From Paraburkholderia sp. BCC1886 (GTDB lineage: Bacteria; Pseudomonadota; Gammaproteobacteria; Burkholderiales; Burkholderiaceae), in NCBI RefSeq assembly GCF_900996245.1, contig NZ_CAAJGK010000046.1:1-64000 (forward strand): a DNA stretch of 64,000 nucleotides, given 5' to 3'. The notes below the pieces were generated by a model. The model did no database searches and was not told the origin of the DNA. It worked only from the letters and a program-made list of their open reading frames with translations. Made by a program: the position numbers and the translations under genes. Below, piece by piece: positions 60,605-64,000 of the stretch. Positions within the stretch are counted from its first letter, which is position 1. Each line of letters opens with the position of its first letter.

Positions 60605-61869
60605 GCGAGCACCTCGCGAGGATCGGTGATGAAACCGCGCAACGCGGACGCCGCCACGGTAAAGGGCGAGCCCAGATAGACGCTCGCCGATTCCGCGCCC
60701 ATGCGCCCCTTGAAGTTGCGTGCGGTGCTCGAAATAACGGTGCTGCCCTCGGGAATCGAGCCGCCGTATCCGGCGCAGGCGCCGCAACTCGTGGCCAGCA
60801 ATTGCGCACCGGCCTCTTCGAGCACGGCCATCACGCCCTCCTCTGCCGCGCGCGTCTGGTCGCGCCGGCTGGCTGGCGCAACGACGAGTTGCACGCCATC
60901 GGCGACCCGCCGGCCACGCAGCACGCTGGCGGCTGCCCGCAAGTCTTCGAGCTTGGCCCCCGTGCACGCGCCGATATACGCGACCTGCACGGGCACACCT
61001 GTAAACGTGCTCACGTCCTGCGTATTCGCGGGGCTGTGCGGCGCGGCAACCTGCGGCGCCAGCAAGGCGGCGTCGAACTCGTAGTCCTCTGCGCGGGCGT
61101 CGGGATCGCTCTGCCAGCGTCCGACGTCGATGTCGGACTCCACGCCAACCTCGCGCAGATACGTGAGCGTCACGTCGTCCGGCGCGACGAGGCCGACCTG
61201 CGAGCCGAATTCCGCGCTCATGTTCGAGAGGGTCATGCGTTCCTGCATCGACAGCGCGGCGACCGCCTCGCCGCCGAATTCGACGGCCTGATAGCGGCCG
61301 CCATTCATGCCGAAGCGGCCGATCATATGCAGCATCATGTCTTTGGCGGTTACCCCAGGCGCCAGACGGTTGCGCCAGTTCATCCGCAAGGTCTCGGGCA
61401 CCTTCACCCAGATCTGCCCCGACACCGCGACGCCGAGCATCTCCGTGCTGCCAATGCCGAACATGTACGCACCGAACGCGCCGCCCGTGGGCGAATGCGA
61501 ATCGCCGCCCACGCAGAACATGCCCGGGCGCAGATGACCATGCTCCGGCAAAACGACGTGACAGATGCCGACACTGTCGTACACGTTTGGCAAGCGCTGC
61601 GCGCTGGCCCAGTCGCGGGCAATGCGCACGATGCGGCGCGACTCGTCGTCGGCTTCCGGGACGTAGTGATCGATCACGAGGACGATTTTCGACTTGTCCC
61701 ACAGCGTCGCGCCGAGGTCTTCCAGCATCGGCTGAAGGCGGCGCGGGCCGCTGGAATCATGGAACATCGCAAGGTCGACATCGCACGTGACGATTTCTCC
61801 GACTTCGACCTGCGGCCGGCCGCAGGCGGCCGCAATCAGTTTCTGCGCAAGTGTTTGTGCTACTGCCAT
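60601..61869 (-). CDS. Aconitase-family hydratase large subunit (LeuC-like)
   Basis: A 422-residue large subunit of the isopropylmalate isomerase/homoaconitase/dimethylmaleate hydratase group. It has VIDHYVP, CVGGDSHSPTGGAFGAYMFGIGSTEM, and the three [4Fe-4S] ligands in IGACTGAKLEDL and TSCGACAGYGG. Catalysis is stereospecific hydration or dehydration of a C=C bond flanked by carboxylates. Short length (about 420) fits archaeal-type and catabolic members rather than the 460-470-residue LeuC of proteobacterial leucine synthesis. It begins 4 bp after livF and overlaps the small-subunit gene by 4 bp. Confidence 0.9.
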   Translation of the reverse strand: MAVAQTLAQKLIAAACGRPQVEVGEIVTCDVDLAMFHDSSGPRRLQPMLEDLGATLWDKSKIVLVIDHYVPEADDESRRIVRIARDWASAQRLPNVYDSVGICHVVLPEHGHLRPGMFCVGGDSHSPTGGAFGAYMFGIGSTEMLGVAVSGQIWVKVPETLRMNWRNRLAPGVTAKDMMLHMIGRFGMNGGRYQAVEFGGEAVAALSMQERMTLSNMSAEFGSQVGLVAPDDVTLTYLREVGVESDIDVGRWQSDPDARAEDYEFDAALLAPQVAAPHSPANTQDVSTFTGVPVQVAYIGACTGAKLEDLRAAASVLRGRRVADGVQLVVAPASRRDQTRAAEEGVMAVLEEAGAQLLATSCGACAGYGGSIPEGSTVISSTARNFKGRMGAESASVYLGSPFTVAASALRGFITDPREVLA

Positions 61870-61873
61870 TCGA

Positions 61874-62584
61874 CTACATCCCCAGATAGGCGCGACGCAA
61901 GTCGTCGCTCGCCATCAATTCCGCACACGAGCCCGAATAACGGACCAGACCGTTTTCCAGCACGTAACCGCGCTGGCCTATTTCCAGCGACTGTCCGACG
62001 TTCTGCTCGACCAGCAGGATCGCGAGTCCTTCGCCTTGCAGGCGACGGATCAGCGTGAACATTTCCTCGACCATCAGGGGCGACAGACCCAGCGACGGTT
62101 CGTCGAGAATCAGCAGACGCGGTTCGGCCATCAGCCCGCGGCCGATTGCCAGCATCTGCTGTTCGCCGCCGGACATCGTGCCGGCCGCCTGATCGATCCG
62201 CTCGCCCAGGCGCGGAAAGATCTCCAGCATCCGGGCGAGGTTGCGTTCGCGATTCGGCCTGCCGCGCGAGAACGAACCGAGTTCGAGGTTTTCGCGCACG
62301 CTCAGATTCGGAAAAATGCGGCGCCCCTCCGGCACCTGAATCAGGCCGGCTTTGACTACGTCGCGATAGTGCCGCCCGGTCAGTTCGTGGCCGTCGAAGC
62401 GCACGTCCCCCTGCCAGACCGGATTGATGCCGCACACGGTGTTGTTCAGCGTCGATTTGCCCACGCCGTTGCTGCCGAGCAGCACGACGATTTCGCCTTC
62501 GTCGACGCGCAGATCCACGCCGCGCAGCACTTCGGTCCGGCCATAGCCGGTGCGCAGGCCTGTGATGTCCAGCAAGGCGCTCAT
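61874..62584 (-). CDS. livF: ABC transporter ATP-binding protein LivF
   Basis: A 236-residue LivF-type ATPase: Walker A GSNGVGKST (about residue 37), Q-loop, signature MSGGEQQML, Walker B LLILDEPSLGLSP and the switch region VEQNV. It powers a branched-chain amino-acid/amide-type (HAAT) importer with LivG and LivM encoded just upstream; overlaps livG by 4 bp. In this operon the cargo is presumably the pathway substrate rather than leucine. Confidence 0.93.
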   Translation of the reverse strand: MSALLDITGLRTGYGRTEVLRGVDLRVDEGEIVVLLGSNGVGKSTLNNTVCGINPVWQGDVRFDGHELTGRHYRDVVKAGLIQVPEGRRIFPNLSVRENLELGSFSRGRPNRERNLARMLEIFPRLGERIDQAAGTMSGGEQQMLAIGRGLMAEPRLLILDEPSLGLSPLMVEEMFTLIRRLQGEGLAILLVEQNVGQSLEIGQRGYVLENGLVRYSGSCAELMASDDLRRAYLGM

Positions 62585-63399
62585 GCCCGGCCTCCCTGAT
62601 GCACTCCGCCGTGCGGCTTGTGTGCCGTGTCGGGTGCGGCCACCGACGACGGTGCGGATTCGCGTGCGAGCCGCTCGGCCGTGCCGTGGCCCAGATACGC
62701 CTCGATCACCGCCGGGTCGGACGTCACCTCGCGCGGCGTGCCGCCCGCGATCAGCCGACCTTGCGCCAGCACCCAGACGTGCTCGGCGAGGCTCATCACC
62801 GCGCGCATCACGTGCTCGATCATCAGCACCGTTACGCCGCTTTGCACGAGGCCGCGAATCACCGGAATCATTTCGTCGATCTCGCTGGGGTTCAGTCCGG
62901 CGAGCACTTCGTCGAGCAGCAGCAGGCGCGGTTTGGTCGCCAGCGCGCGCGCCAGTTCGAGACGCTTGCGGCCGCCAACGGTGAGGTCCGCGGCGGGCTG
63001 ATCGAGACTGTTCTGCAGGTTCACCCGAACCGCGACTTCCTCGGCGGCGGCCAGCGCCGCGCGCCGATCCGGCTCATGCAGATGTGCGCCGACCGCAATG
63101 TTCTGCCGCACGGTCTGCGCACCGAACGGCTGCACGATCTGGAACGTGCGCGTAAGTCCGAGCCGCGCCGATTCATGTGGCGCCATGCCGGTGATGTCAC
63201 GACCCAGGTAATGCACGCGGCCCGCACCCGGCTTCAGAAAGCCGGACAGCAATGCGAACAGCGTGGTCTTGCCCGCGCCGTTCGGACCGACGAGCGCGGT
63301 GAGCGTGTTCGGCATCACGTCGAGCGTCACGTCCTGCACGGCCTTCAGGCCGCCGAACGTGATGGACAGACCGCGAGCCTGCAATAGCGCGTCAGACAC
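62581..63399 (-). CDS. livG: ABC transporter ATP-binding protein LivG
   Basis: A 272-residue LivG-type ATPase: Walker A GPNGAGKTT, FQIVQPFGAQTVRQNI, signature LTVGGRKRLELARAL (TVGG instead of SYGQ-like), Walker B LLLLDEVLAGL and the switch IEHVM. The usual LivG insert after GLTRTFQ is present. The start is a GTG at 63399 with AGGAG 8 bp before; an open stretch further upstream overlaps livM out of frame. It carries a long polar C-terminal tail of about 30 residues. Confidence 0.92.
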   Translation of the reverse strand: MSDALLQARGLSITFGGLKAVQDVTLDVMPNTLTALVGPNGAGKTTLFALLSGFLKPGAGRVHYLGRDITGMAPHESARLGLTRTFQIVQPFGAQTVRQNIAVGAHLHEPDRRAALAAAEEVAVRVNLQNSLDQPAADLTVGGRKRLELARALATKPRLLLLDEVLAGLNPSEIDEMIPVIRGLVQSGVTVLMIEHVMRAVMSLAEHVWVLAQGRLIAGGTPREVTSDPAVIEAYLGHGTAERLARESAPSSVAAPDTAHKPHGGVHQGGRA

Positions 63400-64000
63400 G
63401 GACTTTCTCCTTGCGCTTGCCGACGCTGGATTGGGTGGAAGGGTTGCCATTAGCGGCGTCCGGGGCAAGCTGCCGGCTGAATACGCGGCGCACGGACAGC
63501 CCCATCCCGCTGATGCCGCGCGGCAGGAACATCACGATGACGACCAGCACCACGCCGTAGATCACCATGCTGATGCCGGGCAACTCGCCGAACAGGTTAC
63601 GGGTCACCTCGCCCAGCGCGTACAACACCGCCGCTCCGAGCACCGGCCCCCACAACGTCCCCACGCCCCCGACGATCACGCCGACGAGCGCCTCGATGGA
63701 AATGGTCGAGCCGAACGCAATGCCGGCATCGATGTACTGGAACATCTGCACATAACAGGCGCCCGCCACGCTCATGAACGCCGCCGACAACACGATCGCC
63801 CCGAGCTTGACGCGCACCGGGTCGACACCGATCGCGCGAGCAGCGCTTTCGTTGTCGCGCACCGCCTGCAGGTATGCCCCGAAGCGCGAATGACGCAGCC
63901 ACGCCGTGACGAACAGCGCGGCCATCACGAAAACCAGCAACAGGTACACGTAGCCGCGCCGCGAGCCGAACTGCAGGTTGGCGGCGCCCGTATGCAGCGG
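63392..64000 (-). CDS. livM: ABC transporter permease LivM, 5' part outside the window
   Basis: The last 202 codons of a LivM-type permease; the frame is open to the right edge (reading LQFGSRRGYVYLLLVFVM at the border). Membrane helices and the EAA-like loop RHSRFGAYLQAVRDNESAARAIGVDPVRVKLGAIVLSA are visible, with VGGVGTLWGPVLGAAVLY after it. LivM pairs with LivH in the importer; livH and the binding protein livK should lie beyond the edge. A polar tail of about 30 residues ends the protein, and its stop overlaps the livG start by 8 bp. Confidence 0.92.
   Translation of the reverse strand, partial: PLHTGAANLQFGSRRGYVYLLLVFVMAALFVTAWLRHSRFGAYLQAVRDNESAARAIGVDPVRVKLGAIVLSAAFMSVAGACYVQMFQYIDAGIAFGSTISIEALVGVIVGGVGTLWGPVLGAAVLYALGEVTRNLFGELPGISMVIYGVVLVVIVMFLPRGISGMGLSVRRVFSRQLAPDAANGNPSTQSSVGKRKEKVRV

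Noticed and set aside
60059..61702. LeuD-like frame read as a 547-codon protein
   Set aside because: Everything upstream of 60604 is an Arg-rich shadow inside the leuC-like gene; an ATGA overlap marks the true start.
58371..62058. Long + strand open frames antisense to hyuB and the leuCD-like genes
   Set aside because: Same shadow effect; the - strand genes have complete family motifs and overlapping start/stop codons.
1..64000. CRISPR arrays, tRNA/rRNA genes, insertion sequences, attachment sites
   Set aside because: No spaced direct repeats, transposase or integrase motifs, or tRNA-like cloverleaf were noticed on either strand; a dedicated scan could still find short elements.

Overview
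The window reads as a chromosomal segment of a betaproteobacterium close to Paraburkholderia/Burkholderia. The evidence is high-GC coding sequence, gene families typical of that group (OmpC-type and OprB porins, fused amino-acid permease/ATPase, several LysR/MarR regulators) and dense catabolic operons separated by short, more AT-rich control regions. No rRNA, tRNA, CRISPR array, insertion sequence or phage gene is visible. Three decayed genes (tyrB-like 3' end, trpB-like, cytochrome c) lie at boundaries between catabolic blocks and look like scars of past rearrangement.

Left part (1-13.1 kb, + strand): the end of an exbD gene, then an acyl-amino-acid deacylase, two GNAT acetyltransferases, two amino-acid-type binding proteins, a permease/ATPase fusion, a TonB-dependent receptor and three luciferase-like flavin monooxygenases. 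The gene set matches the logic of the Bacillus ytm and yxe operons (acetylate, oxidise, cleave and deacetylate S-modified cysteines) and is best read as an organosulfur amino-acid utilisation locus. A chemoreceptor and an EAL-CBS-GGDEF protein follow (13.2-16.8 kb).

Middle part: purU-soxBDAG (heterotetrameric sarcosine oxidase plus formyl-THF deformylase, - strand, 17.4-23.4 kb) with a divergent TetR gene. Next comes a siderophore receptor with a Fur-box-like site and a small partner gene (24.9-27.6 kb), then two convergent LysR genes. An aromatic hydroxylation/ring-cleavage block (29.9-35.6 kb) contains HpaH, GST, flavin reductase, VOC protein, MarR, and an HpaB-type monooxygenase with its reductase. 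Two nearly identical palindromes suggest that one MarR controls both arms. After a porin comes an orphan homodimeric E1 (aceE-like) with a MarR gene and a half-length E1-like gene (37-41.4 kb), tied together by ATTGCA-type palindromes.

Right part: a LysR gene diverges from HMG-CoA lyase, CaiB-type CoA-transferase, hydroxypyruvate-isomerase-like, SMP-30 lactonase and MFS genes (43.6-50.1 kb), probably a hydroxy-acid route ending in acetoacetate-type products. An alpha/beta hydrolase and an OprB porin follow. The window ends in a very tightly packed - strand operon, livM-livG-livF-(leuC-like)-(leuD-like)-hyuB-hyuA-(isochorismatase-fold protein lacking the catalytic Cys)-FAD dehydrogenase-PEP mutase/isocitrate lyase-family lyase (53.3-64 kb). 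This encodes uptake, ATP-dependent ring opening, hydratase, oxidoreductase and C-C lyase steps for a compound I cannot name with certainty (a cyclic imide, lactam or hydantoin, or an alkylated C4-C6 diacid). It is the best candidate here for an undescribed pathway.
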